A stretch of 64,000 nucleotides of DNA, from NCBI RefSeq assembly GCF_011075055.1, contig NC_058138.1, positions 19,752,928 through 19,816,927 on the forward strand, given 5' to 3'. Both the position numbers and the translations under genes were made by a program. The DNA is from Mangifera indica. Its lineage: Eukaryota; Streptophyta; Magnoliopsida; Sapindales; Anacardiaceae. The notes below the pieces were generated by a model. It did no database searches. It worked only from the letters and a program-made list of their open reading frames with translations, and was not told where the DNA came from. Positions within the stretch are counted from its first letter, which is position 1; each line of letters starts with the position of its first letter. This document shows positions 37,648 to 63,610 of the stretch, piece after piece.

Positions 37648-39174
37648 AAATAATAGTAAAATTAAAAAACAAAAGAAAGTGATTTTCAGTTATTTATAAA
37701 TTCATTAATTGTAAGGGCAAAATTAAAAAACACAAAGAGGGCGGTTGGGTTAGAAGTGTTGGAAGGAGTGGATAGGATATAAGAATGACAAAAACATACA
37801 GAGTTCAAGTTAGCTTTAAGGATTCCGTTCCCCTTTTCTTTTTTTTTAAATGAATTCACTTCTACAAATAGAATCAAAGCATGTGTTGTTTTTTATGCCA
37901 ATTTATCGGTTCCTTTTGTTAGTCTTATCATTTCTCTGGGATAAGCCATTTTGCCCACAAGCCAATCTCACCTAAACTGTCAAGAATACATGTGTTATGA
38001 GGCCAACTTTTTGACATGTATGTGCCCAAATTCTGGTTGTGCCCATCTACTTTTAGCCGTAACACCATGCTCCCACTCATGTTATACCATTATTAGGCAA
38101 TTTTTCTCATATTTTACTAAGATTATTTTAATTAGAATACACTTTACCTACTAGCAAACAAATATATTCAAACCAACTACCTTGAACATTTAGATTTTAG
38201 GGTGAAAAAAGAGAGAGATAGAGAAATTAATTATATTAACTACATTTTATGCATTAAATCGAAAGTGATTATATATTTTCTTTGCGTTAAATTGATATGA
38301 TCAAAATCTTTAATTTTATACCAATATTACTACCCACCTCTTCTATATAAACTCTAAGCTTACATCAATAAAAAAATACCACAATTCATATTTATCAATG
38401 TGGGAGTGTTATAAGTATTTAATCATAGATATGGTGAAATAATATTTTATAATGCGGTGTTTTAAATATTTGATCATGTAAGAAATAAATAAATATTATA
38501 TCATATGATGTTATTTGATATTTAATTATATACGAGTTAAATTGATATTTGTTAAATTTTGTATCGTTTTGATTGAAATGTTATGTAGTAAAATTTTAAA
38601 GTAAGTGTAATGGATATAAATTATGGGGGGTATTATGAACATTTTAGAGTATATTCTTATTTATAATATCTAATAAAATTTTAAAATCTGTTTTTTAATG
38701 ATGATTTGATGATGGACATCACATTTTGATGCCCGCATATAGTCACGTGCACGTGAAAGTGATGTTCGAACGGGAATCTTAATTCATCAATCGACTTTTG
38801 TCTTTTTTTTCTTTTAATGTTTTGAAGCCATTTTATTGTAAGAAAATAAATTAAAATATATCAATTTTATAATACATGCTTTATTTTAAAAAAAAGGCAA
38901 AAAATTTGAAAATTATGCGTAAAAACAAAAACCCGCCGCCACGTGTGGTGGGAAATTACCATAAAAACCCCACTACGCCCGCCCCGCGTGGTTTTTCCCA
39001 AAAACCCCTCGCATACTGAAATCTCACCTAAAACCCCCACAATGCGATACCTGCGTGACCCGCGCTCGTCTGTCTTCTTCTTTTTGTCTCCCGCGCTCTC
39101 GTCAAGTGCAAACAAATGCGAACGCTGCATTTGTCTTCAACAGTTCAACTAACATTCTTAACTCAAAAGAGAGC
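37648..39174. other. Spacer upstream of the PPR gene
   Basis: AT-rich up to about 38900, then a short C-rich leader (CCCGCCGCCACGTG, AAAACCCC words) before the PPR start. No gene seen. The CACGTG at about 38940 is a G-box core and may belong to the PPR promoter. Confidence 0.45.
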
Positions 39175-41757
39175 ATGATTCTAAGATCAAGAAAGCAACC
39201 TCTCAACATTCTCACATTAACATCATTTCATTCTCATTTGCGTCCTCAAATTCCACCAGACATTCCAATACTCGACCCTCTTACACTACAACACCACCTG
39301 TTCGATAAAAGTCTCACAAAAAATGTGGCAGAATACAACCGCCTCCTTTTTGAGTACTCTCGTGATAACCTCAATCGTCAGGCGCTTAATCTCTTTCTGG
39401 GTATTCATCGTTCGGGTTTACCTGTTGATGGGTCCACCCTTTCCTGCGTTTTGAAGGTTTGTGGACGTTTGTTTGACCATGTTGTTGGCAGACAAGTGCA
39501 CTCTGAGTGCATTAAGTCGGGTCTTTTGGAGGATGTTAGTGTGGGTACTTCTCTCGTGGATATGTATATGAAGACGGATAATGTTGAAGATGGAAGGAGA
39601 ATTTTTGATAAGATGAATAAGAGAAATGTGATTTCTTGGACTTCATTGTTAACCGGTTATGCAAGCTATGGAATGAATTGGAGTGTGCTAGAGTTGTTTC
39701 TTCGAATGCAAGCTGAGGGTGTGAAGCCTAATTCGTTTACCTTTGCGACTGTTCTTGGAGCTTTAGCAGACGAGGTGATGGTTGATAAAGGAGTTGAAGT
39801 TCATACCATTGTTATAAAGAATGGATTTGAAGCAGTTACCTCTGTCTGCAATGCTTTGATTAGTATGTACTTTAAGTCAAAGATGGTTAGATATGCTAGG
39901 CTTGTTTTTGATGATATGGAGGTTAGGGATTCAGTTACTTGGAATTGTATGGTTGCAGGTTACATTACTAATGGGCTTGACCTGGAAGCTTTTGAAATAT
40001 TTCATCGTATGGGGCTTGCAGGTGCAAACCTGACTCAGTCAACTTTCGCTTCTGTTATTAAGTTATGTGCTAATCTTAAGGAATTGGTGTCTTTACAGCA
40101 GCTTCATTCTCAGGTCTTGAAGAATGGGATTCGATTTAATCACAACATCAGAACAGCACTCATGGTTGCTTACAGTAAGTGCAGTGAAATGGAAGATGCC
40201 AGTAAAATATTCTCTACGATGCATAAAACTAGAAATGTGGTGTCATGGACTGCCATGATTACTGGCTATTTGCAGAATGGTGGAACTGAACAAGCTGTGA
40301 ATTTTTTTTGCCAAATGAATGGCGAAGGTGTTAGACCAAACCATTTTACTTATTCAATAATTCTGACTGCTCCGCCTGTTGTTTCTGCTTTTCAAGTACA
40401 TGCACAAGTCATCAAAACTAATTATGAGAGATCATCTTCTGTTGGAACTGCACTGTTAGATGCATATGTTAAGTTAGGAAACATCAATGGGGCTGCAAAA
40501 GTTTTTGAAAAAATATATGAGAAGGACATTGTGGCATGGTCAGCCATGCTAGCTGGATATGCTCAAATAGGAGACACTGAAGGAGCTGTTAAACTATTCA
40601 AAAACATGGCAAGTGAAGGAGTTAAACCTAATGAGTTTACTTTTTCTAGTGTCATCAATGCCTGTGCTGCACCTATAGCTGCAGTGGAACAGGGTAAACA
40701 ATTTCATGCATACTCAATCAAATCAAGACTGAATAATGCTTTATGTGTCAGTAGTGCTCTTGTAACCTTGTATGCAAAGAAGGGGAATATTGAGAATGCA
40801 AATGAAGTTTTCAAGAGGCAGGGGGAGAGAGACTTGGTGTCGTGGAACTCAATGATCTCTGGATATGCTCAACATGGTCATGCAAAGAAGGCTCTTGAGG
40901 TATTTAGGGAAATGCAGCAGCAGAACTTGAAAATGGATGGCATAACATTCATTGGTGTCATTACTGCCTGCACTCATGCTGGACTTGTGGGTGAAGGTCA
41001 AAAATACTTTGATATCATGGTAAAAGATCACAACATTAATCCAACAATGGAGCATTATTCTTGCATGGTTGATCTATATAGCCGAGCTGGAATGCTTGAA
41101 AAAGCCTTGGATATTATAAACACAATGCCATTTGCTGCGACCGCAACTGTATGGCGAACTATCTTGGCTGCTTCCCGTGTTCATCGTAATTTAGATCTGG
41201 GAAAACTTGCAGGGGAAAAGCTCATTTCACTTCAGCCAGAAGACTCAGCAGCATATGTATTGCTCTCCAATATGTATGCTGCAACAGGACATTGGCAGGA
41301 GAGAGCAAAAACAAGGAAATTAATGGATGAGAGAAAAGTGAGAAAAGAAGCTGGTTACAGCTGGATCGAGGTAAAGAATAAGACCTATTCATTCTTGGCT
41401 GGTGATCATTCACATCCAATGTCGGATCAAATTTATTTTAAACTTGAGGAGTTAAGTACCCGATTAAAGGATGCAGGTTATCAGCCTGATTTAAATTATG
41501 TGCTTCAGGACATTGATGATGAACACAAAGAAGCCATTCTTTCTCAACACAGTGAGAGGTTGGCCATTGCTTTTGGATTGATTACCACCCCTGTAGGGTT
41601 TCCTTTGCAGATTGTTAAGAACCTTCGGGTCTGTGGAGACTGTCATAATGTCATTAAGTTAATATCTAATATTGAAGGGAGAGAGATTGTTGTTAGAGAT
41701 ACAAACCGATTCCACCACTTTAAGGAAGGTTTTTGCTCTTGTGGGGACTATTGGTAA
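39175..41757 (+). CDS. Pentatricopeptide repeat protein, PLS class with E and DYW domains
   Basis: Single-exon gene of 860 residues from the ATG at 39175; the open frame extends upstream but only from a non-ATG codon. Repeating PLS-type PPR motifs fill most of the protein (VSWTSLLTGYASYG, VTWNCMVAGYITNG, VAWSAMLAGYAQIG, VSWNSMISGYAQHG). An E domain follows, with EKALDIINTMPF and YVLLSNMYAATGHW. The C-terminal DYW deaminase domain has the zinc-binding HSE (792-794) and CGDC (820-823) and ends exactly in DYW. DYW proteins bind organellar RNA and perform C-to-U editing. The N-terminus should be a mitochondrial or plastid transit peptide, though the sequence alone does not say which. It resembles Arabidopsis At2g27610 from memory. 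Confidence 0.92.
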   Translation: MILRSRKQPLNILTLTSFHSHLRPQIPPDIPILDPLTLQHHLFDKSLTKNVAEYNRLLFEYSRDNLNRQALNLFLGIHRSGLPVDGSTLSCVLKVCGRLFDHVVGRQVHSECIKSGLLEDVSVGTSLVDMYMKTDNVEDGRRIFDKMNKRNVISWTSLLTGYASYGMNWSVLELFLRMQAEGVKPNSFTFATVLGALADEVMVDKGVEVHTIVIKNGFEAVTSVCNALISMYFKSKMVRYARLVFDDMEVRDSVTWNCMVAGYITNGLDLEAFEIFHRMGLAGANLTQSTFASVIKLCANLKELVSLQQLHSQVLKNGIRFNHNIRTALMVAYSKCSEMEDASKIFSTMHKTRNVVSWTAMITGYLQNGGTEQAVNFFCQMNGEGVRPNHFTYSIILTAPPVVSAFQVHAQVIKTNYERSSSVGTALLDAYVKLGNINGAAKVFEKIYEKDIVAWSAMLAGYAQIGDTEGAVKLFKNMASEGVKPNEFTFSSVINACAAPIAAVEQGKQFHAYSIKSRLNNALCVSSALVTLYAKKGNIENANEVFKRQGERDLVSWNSMISGYAQHGHAKKALEVFREMQQQNLKMDGITFIGVITACTHAGLVGEGQKYFDIMVKDHNINPTMEHYSCMVDLYSRAGMLEKALDIINTMPFAATATVWRTILAASRVHRNLDLGKLAGEKLISLQPEDSAAYVLLSNMYAATGHWQERAKTRKLMDERKVRKEAGYSWIEVKNKTYSFLAGDHSHPMSDQIYFKLEELSTRLKDAGYQPDLNYVLQDIDDEHKEAILSQHSERLAIAFGLITTPVGFPLQIVKNLRVCGDCHNVIKLISNIEGREIVVRDTNRFHHFKEGFCSCGDYW

Positions 41758-42429
41758 AGGTTGTCATCTAGTACTTCCATGTAGGTCATACTACTTACAA
41801 TTTGGAACAGATGCAAAAGAGAGCTGCACAATTTAAATCAATCACCAATTTAATGGCAAAGGTTCATAAGGAAACTGGTTGGACAGTTAGGATCTGAGAT
41901 CATAGCGAGTATAAACTTGTTTGTTGTTCATTTCAAGAAGATGGAGGTATTGAAATTGGGTAACAAAGAATTGTAAAGTTTGATTTCATAAGTGGAAAGC
42001 TGCCAAGGTTATGTAGGTCTTAACTGCAGCTAAGGGAACCTTGACTCCCCATTGATTGGTTGATCAATTCTCACATTGGATGCTTTCTTCCGAGTTTCTT
42101 TAAACCCATGCTGCTTCAAAGGCATATGGGGATTAATGTTGTAACTAAAGAAGTTTTCTGTTTGATTCTTCTGCGGTATATATTAGGCCTCCATTTGTGG
42201 CAACCTACTATCGGATGTAGCAAACATTCAGGTGTTCAAAATTTACAAGCCGAGTAGGAAAACAGCTATATAATGGGAAGCCAATTAGTAGGTGATATTC
42301 AATAAGAGAAAATACCCAGTAGGTTAGATTTCTTTGGGTTGAATTAGGAGAGTTAATTATTAAGTTTATTATGAGTTGTCCTAGATTATGAATCATATCA
42401 GGGTTAGAAAAACTCGTCTATATGGTAAG
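41758..42429. other. 3' region of the PPR gene
   Basis: Probable 3' UTR followed by spacer; no coding signal. Confidence 0.4.
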
Positions 42430-42900
42430 TATTGTGTAAGAGGAAAAGAACAAGTTTTATTCATAAAAAAAAAGTTTGTGAACTGAGTAGCTTTGCTGAA
42501 TTACTATCTGAGTGTAGCATTCGGAAATTATATCGTATACTACTTTTTTTAACAATATAATTAATAGTATTCGTTTCAAGTTTTGTTGCATCATTTTCCT
42601 TTCATTCTTTACAATTTTCTGGAGTTGCAACAATTGGTATCCAAGCTATTGATCCATACACACTTGCAAAATCCATGGTCAACACAAAAATGGAAAGTTG
42701 GGTTGAATCAATTGAAGGATTTAAAGCAGAAAGAGCATGACGAGTGTAACAGTCAATTCCATAAAACTGAATTCAATTCTAGAAATTGGATAAGTTCTGA
42801 GATTTCGATGTTGCGAGAAATGTTGGCACTGTTAGCTGAAAAGGCTGGCTGCACATCGCCTCCACCTATTTGGTAATGGAAACATTTTCATGAAAGATAC
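42430..42900 (+). mobile_element. Relic of a Ty3/gypsy LTR and gag start
   Basis: 42430-42630 looks like an LTR end (GAAAAGAACAAG, then a T-rich segment). ATTGGTATCCAAGC at about 42632 resembles a degraded TGGTATCAGAGC primer site. Shortly after, from 42675, an ATG opens MVNTKMESWVESIEGFKAER, similar in pattern to gypsy gag N-termini, but a stop follows. A downstream frame contains MLREMLALLAEKAG. It sits just outside or within the lower border of the protease duplication. Confidence 0.45.
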
Positions 42901-43233
42901 AAAATTGAGTCAACAAAAACAGCATCATTATTTACAGTATACTCAATTGAAAAACCTATGTTAATGTTTTAGGAGTTGATTAAATAATCTTTCCAACCAA
43001 AGCCAGTAAATTGTCAATAGCTTGAAGATGAGCCTTCACATTGATTTCCTCAAAATGGAAGACAAGTGAAGAGGAGATATTTTATAGAAAGGCTTATTTG
43101 TTTGATTGTATAGTACATGCTGGATTCATATTACCCCTTTCACCTGTCGATGCATATAGAGCCATGACAGGCAAACCACTAGATAAAGTCTAATTTCCTT
43201 CGAATTCAAAATATTTATCAAAACACTCTTTTC

Positions 43234-47771
<4,538 letters not shown>

Positions 47772-48379
47772 TGCAATGTAAAAATGAGATACTGAAAGCA
47801 AAACTGATGAAGCCGCTGAAGTTAGCAGTAAGATTCATGTTCTTCATATATATATATATAAGTAGTGAGAGAGCGCAAAATGCCGGCTCTTATCAAGCCA
47901 AGATCCAAATTTGGTTCCAAGTAGTTGTTCGCACAAGTGATAAGTTGAAGTATTCAGAAGCCATATTTGTTTTTACAGTTTAAAGATTGTAATTGAGTGG
48001 TGCAACTGGGAATTTTTAACAGCCGGCTTCTGTCAAAAGTAACTTAAATGGGGGCATCAAGTGTTGGGGGAAATGAGTTGATTCCTTCTTGTAAATTTGA
48101 CTTATTCCACATGATTATACAAGATTCTGAAACAAATATTCCCCAAGTATAAAAACATTTAATACTGCTTAGCTTACTTGTTGTATTGCTTTTTGGTGAT
48201 ATCAATTAAGCTGATGCTTTTTCCAGCAATTGTTTTAAACTAAGATGCTGCTTTTACCTTGAGAATTTATACTAAATATCCCTAATTCAGGTCTTAATTG
48301 AAATCTAACAAAAAAAATCGGATAATTAATTAAGATATCCATTTTCATGAGGTTACACAAAAATAATCCCTAAACCTTA

Positions 48380-48402
48380 GGGTGCGTTTGGTTTGGTTAA
48401 TC
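48380..48402. mobile_element. Truncated PIF/Harbinger-like MITE end at the duplication junction
   Basis: TTA at 48377-48379 is followed by GGGTGCGTTTGGTTTGG, the same terminal repeat as the full MITE at 54657-55137. After about 23 bp the sequence switches to that found downstream of the other gene copy. Confidence 0.6.
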
Positions 48403-48659
48403 TTCCTTTTTTCTGTTACAATTTCCTGGAGTTGCAACAGTTTATTATCTCATTCTGTCAATGCATTTCTTCCTTAATATATGAAGAGAGTTTGATTTCA
48501 TCTACGTCTTATTTAAAAATGAAAAACTCATCTGATATGACTTTCGGTCTGGGGTTTCTTGTTCTGCTTCTGCACAAATTATATCAACAAACTTCATTTG
48601 ACTACATCTGTGTCTTATTCTTGATGCTTCCTGACAATTTCTGGTATCTGAGTTGAGGT

Positions 48660-49240
48660 ATGCAATTTGCTTTACTGTTATAAGCAGATTTCCAATGACA
48701 TTAGCATAAAGACTGGGTGTCAGTCTTCAATATGATTGAGATGTTGAAACTAAATAAGCTTGTTCCTGAAATTGGTTTTGTAATATATTTCTGAGGATTT
48801 AATGATATTGATAACCAAATTTTCAGTTTCTATGGAATTGACTGTTGTTGCAGTAATGGACCATTTCTGTCTTAAACCCTATTTGGTAATGGAAAGGCTT
48901 TCGTGAAAGATTTACCGAAAGCAGCATAATTATTTACAGTATACTAAATTGAAAATCATATGTTAATGTTTTAGGAGTTGATTAAATCGATCTTTCCAAC
49001 CAAAACCAGCAAACTGCCAATAGCTTGCAGATGATGAGCATTCATATTGATTTCCTCCAAATGGAAGACAAGTGAAGAGGAGACATTTTATAGGAAAGCA
49101 TATTTGGGTGATTGTCTTGTACATGCTGAATTCATATTAACCCCTTTCACCTGTTGATGCATACAAAGCCATGGCCGGGCAACCCACTAGATAAAGTCTA
49201 ATTTCTTTGAAATTAATATATTTATCAAAACACTCTTTTT
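48660..49240. other. Spacer between the two protease genes
   Basis: Duplicated non-coding sequence matching 42870-43233, including the 3' UTR of the intact protease. No gene seen. Confidence 0.5.
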
Positions 49241-54231
<4,991 letters not shown>

Positions 54232-54306
54232 TGCAATGTAAAAATGAAAAAACGAAAGCAAAACTGAAGAAGCTGCTGAAGTTAGCTGTAAGATTCATGT
54301 TCATCA

Positions 54307-54314
54307 TTTATATA
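54307..54314 (-). promoter_or_regulatory. Candidate TATA box of the intact protease
   Basis: TATATAAA on the minus strand, about 80 bp before the start codon at 54231. The frameshifted copy has a run of TATATATA at 47847-47861 in the same place. Confidence 0.5.
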
Positions 54315-54653
54315 CATGTAAAGAGAGCGCAAAATGCCGGCTCTTAGCAATCCAAGTTTGGTTCCAAGTAGTTGTTTGCACAAGTGATAAGTCGAAGTAT
54401 TCAAATGCCATATTTGTTTTTTCTGTTTAAAGCTTGTGGTGCAAGTGGGAATTTTACTAGCCGGCTTCTGTCAAAATAACTTCAAGTGTGACATCGTGGG
54501 CATCAAGTGTTGGGTGAAATGAGCTGATTCTTACTTGTCAATTTGACGTATTCTACCTGACTGTGCTACGGATACAGAAGACTTTGAAGAACAATATTTT
54601 CAAAGTATTATAATATCTATATTCAAGAGGTTATAAAAAATAATCCTTTGACC

Positions 54654-55140
54654 TTAAGGGGCGTTTGGTTTGAGTAATGTTTGATTATTAAAATAGAAAG
54701 ATTACCTTAAAGATAGATTACTTATAAGATTACTGGATATAAATGATTACTATGTTTATAAAATTTGATAGGTATAAATAATTATTGTGTTTGGTTAAAG
54801 GTAATAAAAGATTACTAGTAAATTATTTTACTTAAATGCCCTTGAATATAATTATTTTTAAATATTTTTTATATTATTTGTCATATTAATTAAAAATAAA
54901 TTTATTTTTATCTCAAAAAATTAATAAATAATAATATAATTATAATAAACTCAAAATTACCTCAATAATCTTTAAATACCTAAAGTGAAAGTGGTAATCA
55001 GATTATCACTTATATTATCTGTCACGTCAGCATTGGTAATAGAAGATTACTGTAATCTTTTATTACTGACAAACCAAACAAGAGAGTAAAAGATAGATTA
55101 CCAAGGTAATAATAAATTCCCCCAACCAAACGCACCCTTA
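54654..55140. mobile_element. PIF/Harbinger-like MITE
   Basis: The element (54657-55137, 481 bp) has terminal repeats AGGGGCGTTTGGTTTG and, inverted, GGGTGCGTTTGGTTGGGG. TTA lies directly outside each end (54654-54656, 55138-55140), the 3-bp target typical of PIF/Harbinger. The inside is AT-rich with inverted GATTACC/GGTAATC words and no coding capacity. Confidence 0.7.
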
Positions 55141-55229
55141 GAGTTATTTTGTTGTAGCAAACTACATAAATTAAATACAAAATTCCCTCACCTTTAACCT
55201 TATATAAAACCCTAATTTGAAAATGAACC

Positions 55230-56135
55230 CTACCCATTAGGGATGGCAATGGGGAGGGGCGGGGAGGGGATGTCAATCCCCGTCCCCGTCCCCGTAGGGG
55301 ATTTCAATCCCCGTCCCCGCTACGGGGATAAAAAAAAATCCTCGTCCCCTCCTCGCGAAGGAAAATCCCCTCCTCGTCCCCGCGGGGAAAAATCCCCTCC
55401 CCATACCCGTAAATATAAATTTTAATTTCGTTATGTATTTCAATAAATAAAATAAATTATATTCTCCAAAAATATCACTTGTTACAAGAGCTACAAAATA
55501 TTCATTATTATTTTAGTTTAAATACAAAGTTTTCATAAAATCTAACAATATGCAATAATCAATCTCTTCATTAGTAATTCTTCATGTATATGATTTAGGG
55601 TAATTTTATAATAACATTAAATTTAATACTTTTTATTCACTTTAATTGATTTTATCAAGTTATAATTTGTTTTTTTTTTTTTTGTGTAAAACCTGATGGA
55701 TTGACTAACTGAAGTTGAAATAAAATTAATTTGGTACATTTGTATTTTATAATATTGAGATTCTGAGGTTTTTTTAATATATTAGATTAATAGTTTAGAA
55801 ATTAGTAAAAGCTAATAATTGATAATTCAAAAATTAGTAAAATTGAAGTTATAGTTTTAATAAATCATAATGTAAAAATTTCTATAACTTAATAGTTTAT
55901 AAATTATTATATTAATATATTAGATTTAGGGGGTGGGGTGGGGAGGGGAGGGGCGGGCCGGGGCGGGGCGGGGACATATGTATCCCTGTCCCCGCCCCGT
56001 CCCCGATTACGGGGATTTTTTTCATCCCCATCCCCGCCCCTTTCCCCGTTTTTATCGGAGAATCCCCTTCCCGTTAGGGTCGGGGAGGGTCGGGGCTCCT
56101 AAAGTCGGGCCCAAATTGCCATCTCTACTACCCAT
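55230..56135. mobile_element. Non-autonomous hAT-like transposon
   Basis: The element spans 55238-56127 (890 bp), with terminal repeats TAGGGATGGCAAT and, inverted, TAGAGATGGCAAT. An 8-bp duplication CTACCCAT flanks it (55230-55237 and 56128-56135), as for hAT elements. Next to each end is a 150-200-bp tract of GGGGAC/GTCCCC-type repeats (CCCCGTCCCCGTCCCCG), and the centre (about 55410-55920) is AT-rich. No transposase is present. Small ORFs in the GC-rich ends are artefacts. Confidence 0.9.
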
Positions 56136-56968
56136 AGCAGCAACTACAATGTTTCACTTTCAATCTCTCTCATCTAAATTTAGATATTAAAACTCAAAAT
56201 CAACATCATCTTGATACTCATTTTTAGCTGCTGATAGAATTGCTCAATTCAGAAACCCTAAAATATTCTCCCATTGGAAAACTTTCTCACCCCAGCTTGC
56301 ATAAGAGAAAATCCACCCGCATGATAACACTATTCTGCATATAAAAATCTAATAAATCCCAGCCATAAGTTTTGAAGAGGTGATAAGTGAAACTGTCGTA
56401 TATTTGCATACCAACCATGAACATAAATTTTTCCACATATTTATTGACCGATAAACTTGTATCCAAATATTTATAAACTCTGCTAAATGAATATAATCAC
56501 ATTTTCTAAACCTATAAGACCTCATCAAATAGAAAAAAGATGATGAGAAAGGAAAGACCACATATAATATGACACAAATTCATGAAAAAGATGGCAATTG
56601 CTGCTGACTCCAGCCATCTGATCCTTTCCAAAACGTTTTGATAGCAACTTTGAAACAAATCTGGAAAATAAAACACTATTAAGCCAGAAAAATTAGTCAC
56701 TGAAAATCATGGGTCTGAAAGATTGACACAACCAGCAATATATGCATCTCGTTCACTATAGGCAGTGATTTCGGAACTATTTTTTACACAATTTGAAATC
56801 ACAGTTAACAAGTATCAAATTCTAGTTTTTTCATCCAAATACAGAAAAAGGGAAGTCAAATCATCTTCCCCATTTTAAGTAAATCATTGGCTCCATAAGT
56901 GATAAATAAAAATACAATCATAGTGGTTGCACTCACTAGTGTGGCTCAATGTCTTTTGCTTCATCTCA
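56136..56968. other. Spacer and 3' flank of VPS4
   Basis: AT-rich, no gene. The last few hundred bases are the probable 3' UTR of the minus-strand VPS4 gene. Confidence 0.5.
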
Positions 56969-62237
<5,269 letters not shown>

Positions 62238-63610
62238 ATTTTTAGGGTTTTGGATTGAATCGCATGAGAGATAGATTTATGGAATTGATATTTGGAGAGA
62301 AGAATTTTGTGATTTGTTTGATTAAATGTCAAAGAGAAAAAGCGTGCTGTGAGATCGACTGGAAAGCGAAAACCCAAAATCGAATGACCAAGCTTATTAA
62401 CTTTCCAATTTCGTCTCTACCAACACCGCATATTTACCCAACTTTATAAAGACTAAACCGAAATAACCATTTTCCTTGCAAAGACGAAAGTGCCCTTCAA
62501 GAAAATTAACCCAGCCGACCACACAGACCCACTAACCGTGCGTTCACACTAACCCAGCCGCACGCGTTCGCAAACCCGACAACCGCGACTTCCTCTGGCA
62601 ATTTTATCTCGTTTTCCGGCCACCAAAATAGTTGAAAAGATTAGTTAATCAATCCTTGCCATGTTTTATACATTTTAATGTAAAGATTTAGGCGATTGTA
62701 TGCGGTTTTTGGGTTTTTTTGGCTTAGGGTTTTGAATTGAAATATTTGATGAAATGACTCTATTCGTTGGTATTTAGGATCAATTTTCTTAGGACTTTTG
62801 TGTTAGAATAGGTGTAGAGTTGATTGCTGATGAAATAGGATTTGAAAAACGAAATTTGGGAGGTGAAATTTCACCTTGTGAATTCGGCCTTCACCATGCG
62901 TGGTGAAGGCTGGTCGGATGCAGGGAGGTATTGTGAATTTTTCAAAGATTTTTCACCACACAAATCATATGGTGGGGGGCAAACTACAATTTTTCAAAGC
63001 TTTTCATCAGACGGTGCTGCATGATTGAAATGAGGGGGCTTCCAGTCAGGGTTTAATGAACGTATATATTTTAAATTTTAAATCCGTTTTTTCCCAGGGT
63101 GCACTCACCTTAAAAATTCGTCTCAGTTTTTATTATTTTAAATTTTTTCACTAAATTTAATGGATTTATTAATTTTCACTACTTTCTTTTAAATAATTTT
63201 ATTTTTTTCTTTCTTTGTGACCATTTTGGTATAAAATTATTTAATTAAAAATGATTAATTATATATTTTAAAATTTAAAAAAAATATATCATTCAAACAA
63301 TAAATTAGAAACTTAAAGTGTATTACCTTTTCGAATTATAAATTTTGATTGATAAATCTGTACAAGTCTTAAATATAAGATTTAATAAAAATATTATATA
63401 TATAAAAATAAATTATATATAATTAAATAATTTTAAAATAAAAAATAAATAATTATATTACTTAATCATACATTTCCATTTCAATCTATGAGGATAAATC
63501 AGTAATTTTTGATTCTAGTAATGCTTGCATTCTGTGAGTCATAGGTTAAAAATTGAAATTGGGTAAAATTAGGAAAGGGCGAAGACTGTTGGCGGCGGAT
63601 TTGACGCAGA
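62238..63610. promoter_or_regulatory. Divergent intergenic region between VPS4 and the methyltransferase gene
   Basis: The only spacer of this 1.37-kb interval serves two genes pointing away from each other, so both promoters lie here. It contains a 16-bp perfect palindrome AGGTGAAATTTCACCT (62861-62876), then a hairpin-forming GCCTTCACCA-TGCG-TGGTGAAGGC (62887-62910). The part 63120-63520 is AT-rich. No clear TATA box is evident for either gene. Confidence 0.5.

Noticed and set aside
39055..39174. Upstream extension of the PPR open frame (40 codons)
   Set aside because: The frame opens only at a GTG codon; the first ATG is at 39175, where the protein begins MILRSRKQP.
55933..56190. 85-codon ORF in GC-rich sequence
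   Set aside because: It is made of the G/C simple repeats at the end of the hAT-like element.
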